DNA of 12,490 nucleotides from Ornithomonoglobus_A sp045612845 (GTDB lineage: Bacteria > Bacillota > Clostridia > UBA1381): assembly GCA_045612845.1 (NCBI GenBank), contig JAZKZV010000002.1, positions 1 through 12,490 on the forward strand. Direction: 5' to 3'. Position numbers and translations under genes: made by a program. Shown here piece after piece: positions 1 to 6,799 of the stretch (position 1 is its first letter; the number at the start of each line of letters is the position of its first letter). A model generated the notes under the pieces. It was not told the DNA's origin. It saw only the letters and a program-made list of their open reading frames with translations, and did not search any database.

Positions 1-2434
1 TTGTACCATTCTTAACTGTTAAATCACCCTTAGTACCAACATAGAATGCACCGTAATCATCGTCTACGTCAGCAGTTATTGTCTTGCCACCAAGGTCAAG
101 AGTAAGCTCATTGCTGATTGTAATCTTTTCATTTAGTGTTACATTTTCAAGTAATGTTACTGTATCACCATCTTGAGCTGCTGCAATAGCTGCTTCAAAT
201 GTTGGATATCCAACCTCGCCAACCTTTGCTACTGATGGAACAGGAGTTGGAGTTGGTGTTGGAGTTGGTGTTGGAGTTGGTGTTGGTGTTGGCTCATCAC
301 TTACCGCGCAAGTTGTAATAATAACATCATTAACAACAAGATATGCCTCTTCCGGACGTGCGTCAAAGCCTATTCGAACTTTTTCGGAATTACCCGAAAG
401 AACATATTTTCCACTGTCTGAAATATCTATTGTTCCCTGATATACAGGATTTGCATTACCGTCTGCAATAAAGCCTGCCATCATATCAACTGTTTCACCC
501 TTTGATGCATATGACCTTTGTGCTACGTGCGGATGATATGTTGGTTGTGTAACTGTACCATCTGCATTAAACCTTCCGCTTGCGCCTGTTGTTGTTGCAG
601 ATATTGAATTGTTTGTATCTCTTCCTGTTCCGCTCTGAGGTGTAAAGTATGTTGTTCCTCCGCTAAGGATTGTTGCAATGCCTTTGCTGTTCGGAGTTAC
701 ATCACTTGCGGTTTTACACATCTGGATAAATGTTCCTGTTACACCCTCTTTACGATACTGGTCAAGCTTTGCTGTTACCGTTGAATCCTTTGGTACATTA
801 TCTATCCATGCCATAGCACCATATATGAAACCGGTTACAACAAACTTTTTATCGACAGTAGATGCACCATATTTTGAATCTGCTGACCAGAAGCTCTTTG
901 CTGAAGTGTGTGAGAAGAAACCGTTTGCAAATTTTGTATTTTTACATGATGCAGCATCTTCAAGTGTTGGATTTGTGCCATTTGTCTTTTTAAGGTCATT
1001 AAAGTCATCTTCAAAGACTGTTTCTACCGTAATATATTTCTTTGTATCGCCCATTTCAAATACATATTGTGTATCTCTTTCAATTGGCTCAGCAAAGATA
1101 AGACGGACTATGTTATTTTCTGTGTCGTATTCCTTTTGGAATCCAACTGATACACCTTCAACTGTGGCAAATTCTATCTCTGCGTTTTGTTGACCAATTG
1201 ACAGTGGCGCACCAAATACTACATCAAGACCATACATATCTGCATAGTACTTTTTAACTGTAGCATCTTCCCTAAATACGTCACCGGCTGAATCCTCTAC
1301 TGTACATCTTGTTACTGTAATATTGTCAACTATAAGAAGAGATTTTCCGGCATAAGGTAGACGAACACCAAATTGTCTTCTGTTATATGTTTTTTCGTCA
1401 AGGTTTGCATCAGGCTCTGCAAGTGTGCCTGTGAATGTCATTCCCTCGTCGTTACCAACGTAACCGGCAAACTTTGTATCAACCGCTCTGATTGCAAAAA
1501 TCGCAGACTCACATGCTACTGTTGCCGCGTCAGTTGTTGTATATTCACCTGTTGTTGAATTAAAATCCTGAATGTTACCATATTTTAATGGTGTATTTAT
1601 AGTATAACCATATTCTGTTTCGGATTCATATGGTGAAAAGCCTGTATATGGCCAGCCCTTGGTAGTTTCGGTAGCTTCTACTTTTTCGCTGTATGTTGTT
1701 GCAGAAAGTCTTGCCTTATTTTCTACAAACGAAAATGCTCTTGACTTATTTGCAGGACCATTTCCACCTACCCACATATATGCGTATGAGTAGTCGTTTC
1801 CGCCTGCTTTTTTATAGCGTTGTATTTCTACTGAATATGTAAAACGCTCTGTTAAGGCATCACTTACACCGCCAAGACCTGTTGCTCTTATTTGTGGCTC
1901 TGTGCCCGAATCACCGATGATAACCATCTTTCTGTTATTTTCAGATGCATTGAAGATTGCATCTTCTGTTGCAAATACCTTACCTGCAGTTGTTGTATAT
2001 GTTACATTTGTTGTACCACTTTTAACATTAGCAGTAGTAGTACCTACATTTGAGAATCCATCAAATGCTGCATCTTCAAAATCTTCATAAAATGCTTCTG
2101 TAACTGTGATGTCCTTATACGTATCGTTTATTTTTACTGTATAAGTTTCGCCAACTGTGATTGGAGTTGCAAAGTGAACATTAAGAAGTTTATTTTCTTC
2201 ATCTGCTGTTACATCACTTGTTTCAACTGTGTTACCCAAAGAGTCTTTTACCACGATTTCATAATCATCGGCTGATGGCACTTCGGTAAATGAAATTTCT
2301 ATACCATATTTATCGGCATAAATCATATCATTTGTAATTTCTACTGCCTCTGCCATAGCTGTGAATGTGAATGATGAAAGAATCATTGACAAAGCTACTA
2401 CAGAAGAAAGAAATCTCTTTTTGAAGTTTTTCAT
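1..2434 (-). CDS. Large secreted surface protein, N-terminal 811 residues (3' end outside window)
   Basis: The frame is open from ATG at 2434 to the window edge, so at least 811 residues. An AAAAGGAG ribosome site lies 7-8 nt upstream. Residues 1-28 are a classical signal peptide: basic start MKNFKKRF, hydrophobic core, likely cleavage after AMA at 26-28. Two similar modules follow. Each starts with a beta-rich Ig-like part (about 35-113 beginning YADKYGIEISF, and 396-470 beginning YADMYGLDVVF), then a longer beta-rich part opening with YEDFED or FEDDFND that may be a lectin-type jelly roll, ending in LLIVDNITVTRC or YLVVNDVIITTC (to about 378 and 711). A Pro-Thr linker (715-734) leads to a segment typical of clostridial surface proteins (VGYPTFEAAIAAAQDGDTV, then LTLDLGGKTIT), probably the start of a beta-helix region. 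I infer an extracellular, possibly carbohydrate-binding or cell-wall protein; no catalytic motif is visible. Confidence 0.85.
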   Translation of the reverse strand, partial: MKNFKKRFLSSVVALSMILSSFTFTAMAEAVEITNDMIYADKYGIEISFTEVPSADDYEIVVKDSLGNTVETSDVTADEENKLLNVHFATPITVGETYTVKINDTYKDITVTEAFYEDFEDAAFDGFSNVGTTTANVKSGTTNVTYTTTAGKVFATEDAIFNASENNRKMVIIGDSGTEPQIRATGLGGVSDALTERFTYSVEIQRYKKAGGNDYSYAYMWVGGNGPANKSRAFSFVENKARLSATTYSEKVEATETTKGWPYTGFSPYESETEYGYTINTPLKYGNIQDFNSTTGEYTTTDAATVACESAIFAIRAVDTKFAGYVGNDEGMTFTGTLAEPDANLDEKTYNRRQFGVRLPYAGKSLLIVDNITVTRCTVEDSAGDVFREDATVKKYYADMYGLDVVFGAPLSIGQQNAEIEFATVEGVSVGFQKEYDTENNIVRLIFAEPIERDTQYVFEMGDTKKYITVETVFEDDFNDLKKTNGTNPTLEDAASCKNTKFANGFFSHTSAKSFWSADSKYGASTVDKKFVVTGFIYGAMAWIDNVPKDSTVTAKLDQYRKEGVTGTFIQMCKTASDVTPNSKGIATILSGGTTYFTPQSGTGRDTNNSISATTTGASGRFNADGTVTQPTYHPHVAQRSYASKGETVDMMAGFIADGNANPVYQGTIDISDSGKYVLSGNSEKVRIGFDARPEEAYLVVNDVIITTCAVSDEPTPTPTPTPTPTPTPTPVPSVAKVGEVGYPTFEAAIAAAQDGDTVTLLENVTLNEKITISNELTLDLGGKTITADVDDDYGAFYVGTKGDLTVKNGT
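244..292 (-). repeat. DNA tandem repeat encoding the Pro-Thr linker
   Basis: On the plus strand this is a run of ggagttggtgtt-type units, read on the minus strand as alternating CCA/CCT and ACA/ACT codons giving about eight PT dipeptides and ending PVPS. Such PT linkers separate domains in secreted clostridial proteins. The near-identical 6- and 12-bp units make length variation by slippage likely. Confidence 0.85.
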
Positions 2435-2460
2435 TTTTTTCGCTCCTTTTCTTTTTTTTG

Positions 2461-2599
2461 TGTGTGCCTTAGAGAGAACATTGGCACACAGAATTTGCGT
2501 GTGTCTGAGAGAAAAACACACAATAGTTTTCTCATGTGATTGAGGGAAAATCACATAACGAATACAAAAAATGTGCGTTTATAGGGTTATACGCACATT
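2461..2599 (-). promoter_or_regulatory. Structured mRNA leader: four tandem hairpins
   Basis: Four self-complementary units lie between the promoter and start codon of the surface-protein gene. Arms: 2570-2578/2591-2599 (9 bp, aatgtgcgt), 2534-2541/2549-2556 (8 bp, atgtgatt), 2499-2504/2516-2521 (6 bp, gtgtgt) and 2461-2468/2483-2490 (8 bp, tgtgtgcc). The arm sequences differ while each stays complementary, which argues for RNA structure. In mRNA sense the loops are pyrimidine-rich and alike (containing ACCCUA, UCCCUC, UCUCUC and UCUCUCU). The last hairpin ends about 14 nt before the ribosome site. Function unknown; stability or translation control are possibilities. Confidence 0.7.
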
Positions 2600-2672
2600 C
2601 TTTTGCATTGACCTCAAACTCGTACATTGTAAAAAAGGTGTGATATTTTCGCAACGTATTTGTCATAATTGG

Positions 2673-2701
2673 ATTTTACCATATATGATATGAAAAGTCA
2701 A
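2673..2701 (-). promoter_or_regulatory. Sigma-A promoter of the surface-protein gene
   Basis: Read on the minus strand: -35 TTGACT (2696-2701), 17-bp spacer, extended -10 TGG-TAAAAT (2673-2678). Transcription would start near 2666, giving an untranslated leader of about 230 nt that includes all four hairpins. Confidence 0.8.
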
Positions 2702-2714
2702 CTCGGCTTTATTG

Positions 2715-2853
2715 TATTTTTTACACTATATTATTATATTTTTTACACTGTGTTTTTCATTTTTGAACTATGTTGTCATTTTTTTTGGAATATATTACAA
2801 AATTACAAAAGTTTAGATTTATTTTTTGCACTTTATTACTTATTTTACACACT
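2715..2853. repeat. Direct repeats tattttttacact with ~21-bp phasing upstream of the promoter
   Basis: Exact copies of tattttttacact lie at 2715-2727 and 2737-2749. Close variants lie at 2820-2832 (tattttttgcact) and 2841-2853 (tattttacacact), and degenerate T-tracts start near 2758 and 2777. Starts are spaced 22, 21, 19, 43 (one position missing) and 21 bp, about two helical turns. They lie just upstream of the -35 box and within the ~165-bp gap after kdgK. They could bend DNA, act as UP-like elements, or be operators. No terminator hairpin after kdgK is visible here. Confidence 0.55.
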
Positions 2854-2867
2854 TTATATTCTGTGCA

Positions 2868-3899
2868 CTATCTTTGTACTCTTCCGCTACCGTCGCCGCC
2901 CGCAAGATTTTCTACGTCAGCTCTCGAAACAAGATTGAAGTCGCCGGGGATTGTATGTTTTAATGCTGATGCTGCAACACCAAACTCCAATGCTTCCTTA
3001 AAGTTCTTTCCGTCAAGGAAACCGCAGATTGTACCGCCTGCAAAGCTGTCGCCACCGCCTACACGGTCAACTATCGGGTGAACTCTGTATTCCTTTGAAT
3101 GATAGAATTCTTTTGTATCTCTTGAATAGATACAAGCAGACCAACCATTATCTGATGCAGATTTTGATACTCTTAGTGATGATATAACATATTCGAAGTT
3201 GAACTTCTCAACCATCTGCTTAAATATATCCTCATAACCTGCAAGCTTTAAATCGCCGCTTGTTACATCTGTATCACCGGGTTTAAAACCAAGAACTTTT
3301 TCTGCGTCCTCTTCATTACCTATACATACGTCAACATACTGCATAAGATTTGTCATAACTTTTTGCGCTTTTTCTGATGACCATAGTTTCTTTCTGAAAT
3401 TAAGGTCAACAGACACCTTAACACCATGAGCTTTTGCAGCTTTTAGTGCCGCCTCTGTAAGCTCTGCTGCTGCGTCTGATACTGCAGGTGTGATACCTGT
3501 AAAGTGGAACCAGTCTGCACCCTCAAAAATAGCGTCAAAATCAAAATCATCTGCTGTTGCAGTTGAGATTGAGGAGTGTGCTCTGTCGTAAACAACGTTT
3601 GACGCTCTCATAGCTGCGCCTGTTTCCAAGAAGTATATTCCAAGTCTTTCGCCGCCAACTGCTATGTTCTTTGTGCCTACGTTCATTTTTCTTAGTGCTG
3701 CAACTGCGCACTCACCTATTGGGTTTGCAGGAACTTTTGTTACAAATTCCGCATCGTGGCCATAGTTTGCAAGTGAAACTGCAACGTTAGCCTCGCCACC
3801 GCCATAGCATACGTCAAATTCGTCTGCCTGTATAAATTTTTCGTTGTTGGGTGTTGATAATCTTAGCATTATCTCGCCCATTGTAATAACCTTTGCCAT
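2868..3899 (-). CDS. kdgK: 2-keto-3-deoxygluconate kinase (PfkB family)
   Basis: This enzyme phosphorylates 2-keto-3-deoxygluconate with ATP to give KDPG, the substrate of the aldolase encoded just upstream. The 343-residue protein has the usual length for a PfkB/ribokinase-family sugar kinase. It shows the N-terminal substrate signature CYGGGEANVAVSLA (31-44), the family core DLNFRKKLW, and the C-terminal signature DRVGGGDSFAGG (278-289), in which Asp284 is the expected catalytic base in the GGGD anion-hole motif. The start is supported by an AAAGGGG site about 10 nt before ATG. It lies 241 bp downstream of eda on the same strand; whether it shares the eda transcript is uncertain because a strong inverted repeat intervenes. 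Fructokinase is an alternative from sequence alone, but the eda neighbour favours KDG. Confidence 0.88.
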   Translation of the reverse strand: MAKVITMGEIMLRLSTPNNEKFIQADEFDVCYGGGEANVAVSLANYGHDAEFVTKVPANPIGECAVAALRKMNVGTKNIAVGGERLGIYFLETGAAMRASNVVYDRAHSSISTATADDFDFDAIFEGADWFHFTGITPAVSDAAAELTEAALKAAKAHGVKVSVDLNFRKKLWSSEKAQKVMTNLMQYVDVCIGNEEDAEKVLGFKPGDTDVTSGDLKLAGYEDIFKQMVEKFNFEYVISSLRVSKSASDNGWSACIYSRDTKEFYHSKEYRVHPIVDRVGGGDSFAGGTICGFLDGKNFKEALEFGVAASALKHTIPGDFNLVSRADVENLAGGDGSGRVQR

Positions 3900-3946
3900 A
3901 TTAAATTTTCCCCTTTACATATATTTATAATAAGTAATTGCAAAAT

Positions 3947-3986
3947 ATATTGATTCCGGATGGAGCAAACCCCATCCATACAATAT
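3947..3986 (-). promoter_or_regulatory. Nested hairpin in the kdgK leader
   Basis: Outer arms atattg (3947-3952) and caatat (3981-3986) enclose inner arms ggatgg (3958-3963) and ccatcc (3972-3977) with an 8-nt loop. It lies about 50 nt before the kdgK start. No clear U-run follows on the minus strand, so it is more likely a leader or mRNA-stability element than a terminator. Confidence 0.4.
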
Positions 3987-4030
3987 TTCTTAAATTAACT
4001 GCAATAATCATAATTCGCAATCATTTAAAA

Positions 4031-4131
4031 GTTTGTAAAAAACTGTTCAGATTGTCATTTTGCAGCGAGCGGTGCTGTATGCATATACCACCCCGAGCGA
4101 AAAATGTGAGATGGACAGTTTTTTCTAAAAC
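4031..4131. repeat. ~100-bp imperfect inverted-repeat element between eda and kdgK
   Basis: Perfect 10-bp arms aaaaaactgt (4037-4046) and acagtttttt (4115-4124) are extended outward by gttt (4031-4034) and aaac (4128-4131) across a small internal loop. The centre folds again: ggtg 4071-4074 with cacc 4089-4092, and gtat 4077-4080 with atac 4085-4088. The interior is more GC-rich than its surroundings and carries cgagcg twice. It starts 10 bp after the eda stop and, read in the eda direction, ends in T6, so it could work as a long terminator; it also looks like a MITE or REP-type palindromic unit. Confidence 0.6.
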
Positions 4132-4140
4132 TCCATTTGT

Positions 4141-4785
4141 TTATTGGCCGCGAGCTTCCTTAATCTTTTGAATAAACTCTCTTGCAGTCTTTGTTATATC
4201 TGCATAATCGCCTGTCTTTGCTCCCTTTGTAAGTGATGAGCCTGCGCCGACTGCAACTGCACCCGCTTTAATCCACTGGTCAACGTTTGAAACATCAACA
4301 CCACCTGTAGGCATAAGCTTTGCCTGAGGAAGCGGACCCTTTATATCCTTAATAATTGTTGGACCAAATAAGTCTGCAGGGAATATTTTACAAATATCCG
4401 CACCTGCCTCCATAGCAGTTATAACCTCCGTAATTGTCATACAACCGGGCATATATGGTACACGATAACGTCCGCAAAGCTTTGCAGATTCTGCATTAAA
4501 GCCGGGGCTTACTATGTAGTTTGCACCCGAAAGGATAGCTATTCTTGCAGTTTCGCTATCTAAAACTGTACCGGCACCAAGCATCATTTCACCTTTATTG
4601 TACTTTTGTGCCAAAGCCTCTATAACCTTGTGTGCACCCGGTACTGTAAATGTAAGTTCAATACCTGTACAACCGCCCTCTAAACATGCATCAGAAATCT
4701 TTATTGCCTCTTCTGCATTATTTGCACGGACAACTGCCACAAGACCGCAGTCCGTTAATTTTTTTAAAACCTGTTCCTTTTCCAT
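4141..4785 (-). CDS. eda: 2-keto-3-deoxy-6-phosphogluconate (KDPG/KHG) aldolase
   Basis: It cleaves KDPG to pyruvate and glyceraldehyde-3-phosphate through a Schiff base. The 214 residues match the family length of about 205-215. Visible motifs are IELTFT with the catalytic glutamate Glu43, GAGTVL (70-75), IVSPGFN (91-97), the Schiff-base lysine Lys133 in CKIFPA, and the phosphate-binding PTGGV (159-163). An AAGGAGA site precedes the ATG. It is the first gene of a probable eda-kdgK unit, transcribed divergently from rplJ. With kdgK it completes the lower hexuronate branch; no uxaC, uxaA, uxuA or transporter gene is in the window. Confidence 0.94.
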   Translation of the reverse strand: MEKEQVLKKLTDCGLVAVVRANNAEEAIKISDACLEGGCTGIELTFTVPGAHKVIEALAQKYNKGEMMLGAGTVLDSETARIAILSGANYIVSPGFNAESAKLCGRYRVPYMPGCMTITEVITAMEAGADICKIFPADLFGPTIIKDIKGPLPQAKLMPTGGVDVSNVDQWIKAGAVAVGAGSSLTKGAKTGDYADITKTAREFIQKIKEARGQ

Positions 4786-4823
4786 TATGTAAGTTCTCCT
4801 TATAAAAAATTTACCTATTTTAC

Positions 4824-4852
4824 ATTATAACACAAATACCACCTTGTTTCAA
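4824..4852 (-). promoter_or_regulatory. Sigma-A promoter of eda
   Basis: On the minus strand TTGAAA (4847-4852), 17-bp spacer, perfect TATAAT (4824-4829). The predicted start near 4817 gives a leader of about 30 nt. It faces away from the rplJ promoter with about 43 bp of A/T-rich DNA between them. Confidence 0.8.
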
Positions 4853-4895
4853 TAGATTTTAAAAATTTTTCCTCTAAAAAAATTAAAAAAAGGTA

Positions 4896-4924
4896 TTGAC
4901 AAACAGACTAAAGTATGGTAAAAT
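4896..4924 (+). promoter_or_regulatory. Sigma-A promoter of the rplJL transcript
   Basis: Perfect TTGACA (4896-4901), 17-bp spacer, extended -10 TGG-TAAAAT (4919-4924). The A-rich stretch 4876-4891 just upstream could act as an UP element, as expected for a ribosomal-protein promoter. Confidence 0.85.
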
Positions 4925-4930
4925 ATTTGA

Positions 4931-5044
4931 GTTGAAATCCGTAGACAGTAGGCAGTCGCAAGACGTTAAGTCCAACCGAGGGTGCAAATTAGTAGTGATT
5001 ACTATGGCTCTTTGTGTCTACGACAAAGAGCCTTTTCTATTTTA
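4931..5044 (+). promoter_or_regulatory. Ribosomal protein L10 leader (autoregulatory mRNA element)
   Basis: The region directly before rplJ has the marks of the Firmicute L10 leader: a closing helix between cgtagaca (4940-4947) and tgtctacg (5015-5022), with conserved-looking interior pieces such as cagtaggcagtcgcaagac and ccgaggg. Known biology of the family: L10, or the L10-L12 complex, binds this RNA and represses the operon. The 3' arm of the closing helix lies in the loop of the terminator hairpin at 5006-5032, so binding could favour termination by displacing the antitermination fold. Confidence 0.85.
5006..5044 (+). terminator. Intrinsic terminator/attenuator in the L10 leader
   Basis: A 9-bp perfect stem ggctctttg (5006-5014) / caaagagcc (5024-5032) with a 9-nt loop is followed by ttttctatttta. 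It sits before the rplJ ribosome site, so it must be conditional. Confidence 0.85.
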
Positions 5045-5099
5045 TAAAGTTGAAAAGGCACATTCCAACGTACTATCAATATTGGAGGTGAAACAAAAA

Positions 5100-5780
5100 A
5101 TGCCAAGTGCAAAAGTTTTAGAAGCAAAAAAGGCACAGGTTGCAGAGGTTGTTGAAATTCTAAAGGCAGCACAAACAGGTGTTATTGTTGACTACAGAGG
5201 TCTTAACGTTGAAGAAGATACTCAGCTAAGAAACAAGCTAAGAGAAGCAAACGTTAAATATTTTGTTATCAAGAATACATTGCTTTTCCGTGCAGCTAAG
5301 GAATTAGGTCTTGATGCTTTGGAAGAAGTTCTTCACGGTCCTACAGCATTAGCTGTATCAACAGAAGATGCAGTCGCTCCTGCAAAGGTTTTGGCAGATT
5401 TTGCAAAGTCAAACGACAAGCTTGAGCTTAAGGCAGGCTTTATGGACGGTGCGGTTATGTCTCTTGACGAAGTTAAGAAGTTAGCTGCAACACCAAACAG
5501 AGAAACATTGCTTGCTAAGATGTTGGGTAGCATCAACGCTCCTATATCTAACCTTGCTCGTACATTACAAGCTATTGTTGATGGCGGCGTAGAAATAAGC
5601 GACCTTGTTGCAAAAGAAAGCGCAGCTCCCGCTGAGGAAGTTGCAGCAGAGGCTCCTGCTGAGGAAGCACCTGCAGAAGAAGTTGTAGCAGAAGCTGCAA
5701 CAGAAGAAGCTCCGGCTGAGGAGGCAGCAGAGGCACCCGCTGAGGAGGCTCCTGCAGCAGAAGAAAGCGATGCTGAATAA
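5100..5780 (+). CDS. rplJ: 50S ribosomal protein L10 (P0 stalk base) with acidic Ala/Glu/Pro-rich tail
   Basis: L10 anchors L7/L12 dimers to the 50S stalk and represses its own operon through the upstream leader. The start at 5100 is chosen because GGAGGTG (5084-5090) precedes it and the protein then begins MPSAKVLEAKKAQV, as L10 does; the longer frame from 4896 would run through the leader. Residues 1-170 are canonical L10, with GVIVDYRGLN, REANVKYFVIKNTL, LHGPTALA and a C-terminal helix near 134-170 for L12 binding. Residues 172-226 are an extra low-complexity tail built from APAEEA-like units (19 Glu, 1 Asp, 1 Lys, 6 Pro). Bacterial L10 is usually about 165-175 residues, so 226 is long. 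It is followed by rplL after 57 bp. Confidence 0.95.
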   Translation: MPSAKVLEAKKAQVAEVVEILKAAQTGVIVDYRGLNVEEDTQLRNKLREANVKYFVIKNTLLFRAAKELGLDALEEVLHGPTALAVSTEDAVAPAKVLADFAKSNDKLELKAGFMDGAVMSLDEVKKLAATPNRETLLAKMLGSINAPISNLARTLQAIVDGGVEISDLVAKESAAPAEEVAAEAPAEEAPAEEVVAEAATEEAPAEEAAEAPAEEAPAAEESDAE

Positions 5781-5837
5781 TTTTTAGCAAAAGAAGAAAA
5801 AAAACAAATAATTTATTCTATTTAGGAGGAAACTAAA

Positions 5838-6209
5838 ATGGCAGATTTAAATGCAATTCTTGATTCAATCAAGGAATTAAAGTTATTAGAAGTTGCAGAA
5901 CTTGTAAAAATGATGGAAGAAGAGTTCGGCGTAAGCGCTGCTGCTCCTGTTATGGTAGCTGCTGCAGGCGGCGAAGCTGGTGCAGCTGCTGACGAGAAGT
6001 CAGAGTTTGATGTAGTTCTTGCAGATGCAGGTGCATCAAAGCTTAACGTAATTAAGGTAGTTAGAGGCATCACAGGTCTTGGTCTTAAGGAAGCTAAAGA
6101 GCTTGTTGACGGTGCTCCAAGCACAATCAAGGAAGCTGTAGCTAAGGAAGAGGCTGAAAAGATGAAGGCTGAGCTTGAAGAAGCAGGCGCTAAAATAGAA
6201 TTAAAGTAA
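5838..6209 (+). CDS. rplL: 50S ribosomal protein L7/L12
   Basis: This is the multi-copy stalk protein that recruits translation GTPases. The 123-residue protein has the usual layout: N-terminal dimer/L10-binding helices (1-33, ELVKMMEEEFGVSAAAP), flexible Ala/Gly hinge (34-54), and globular C-terminal domain (55-123) with SEFDVVLADAG, KLNVIKVVRGITGLGLKEAK and LVDGAPSTIKE, the GTPase-contacting helices. TAGGAGG lies about 9 nt before ATG. It follows rplJ in the standard order but is not followed by rpoB. Confidence 0.97.
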   Translation: MADLNAILDSIKELKLLEVAELVKMMEEEFGVSAAAPVMVAAAGGEAGAAADEKSEFDVVLADAGASKLNVIKVVRGITGLGLKEAKELVDGAPSTIKEAVAKEEAEKMKAELEEAGAKIELK

Positions 6210-6256
6210 TTATACTCTTTATTTGAAATTATCCCGACTCCCTGAGGTGTAATATT

Positions 6257-6772
6257 ATGATTATTGACGTATCATCTATTTTAAAGGTTTTGGGCGGCAA
6301 AGTTGCAATTGATTGCGATTTGCCATTATCCGAGGCTGAATTTTTGGGCGGCATGTATGAATTTAATGCACCCGTTAAGGTTGTCGGAAGCGTTTCCAAC
6401 AACGGACAATCATTGATTTTAAGAGCCAACTGCAGTGGTACTATGCGCACCCAGTGTGCACGCTGTCTGTGTGATATTGATGTTGACTTTGATTTTGATA
6501 TCGAGGAACAACTGATGCAAAATGACGAGAGCGAAATCAGCACCGACTCCGATGTAATCGTCTTTGACGGATATGCATTTGAGTTGGACGATATTATTTA
6601 TGAGAATTTTCTTATGAATATAAACGGAAGTTATCTGTGTAGCGAGGATTGTAAGGGTCTTTGTCATACCTGCGGAAAAAACCTGAACAATGCAAGTTGC
6701 GATTGCGATAACACTGATATAGACCCGCGTTGGTCATCATTGTTGGAGATTATGAAAAAAGACGAAAATTAG
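6257..6772 (+). CDS. yceD: YceD/DUF177 family 50S accumulation protein
   Basis: The 171-residue protein matches the DUF177 (YceD) family, known from plants and bacteria for a role in 23S rRNA or large-subunit accumulation and almost always encoded before rpmF, as here (27-bp gap). Visible: the CARC pair (67-70) in the family core region, an acidic strand region after it, and a C-terminal cysteine cluster (C128, C132, C136, C139, C148, C150) that may bind metal. GAGGTG at 6242-6247 supports the start. No terminator separates it from rplL 47 bp upstream, so it is probably cotranscribed with rplJL. Confidence 0.88.
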   Translation: MIIDVSSILKVLGGKVAIDCDLPLSEAEFLGGMYEFNAPVKVVGSVSNNGQSLILRANCSGTMRTQCARCLCDIDVDFDFDIEEQLMQNDESEISTDSDVIVFDGYAFELDDIIYENFLMNINGSYLCSEDCKGLCHTCGKNLNNASCDCDNTDIDPRWSSLLEIMKKDEN

Positions 6773-6799
6773 AGTAATTATTTTATGGAGGTGTAGAAA

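Noticed and set aside
244..292. CRISPR-like or satellite repeat
   Set aside because: No spacers; it is a codon-level repeat in frame with the surface-protein linker.
678..2090. Several plus-strand frames of 60-170 codons in the first 2.1 kb
   Set aside because: All are antisense to the continuous minus-strand surface-protein frame and lack ribosome sites.
2534..2556. CRP/FNR-type operator (tgtga...tcaca)
   Set aside because: The spacing between tgtga and tcaca is 11 rather than 6, and it is one of four hairpins lying downstream of the promoter, so RNA structure explains it better.
4931..5044. T-box or metabolite riboswitch before rplJ
   Set aside because: Position, closing helix and attenuator match the L10 leader; no T-box sequence is present.
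4896..5099. Extended L10 reading frame starting at 4896
   Set aside because: It begins inside the -35 box and crosses the L10 leader and its terminator; GGAGGTG before 5100 and the L10-like N-terminus fix the real start.
5572..5790. Leucine/glutamine-rich minus-strand frame
   Set aside because: It is the antisense shadow of the Ala/Glu/Pro codon repeats of the L10 tail.
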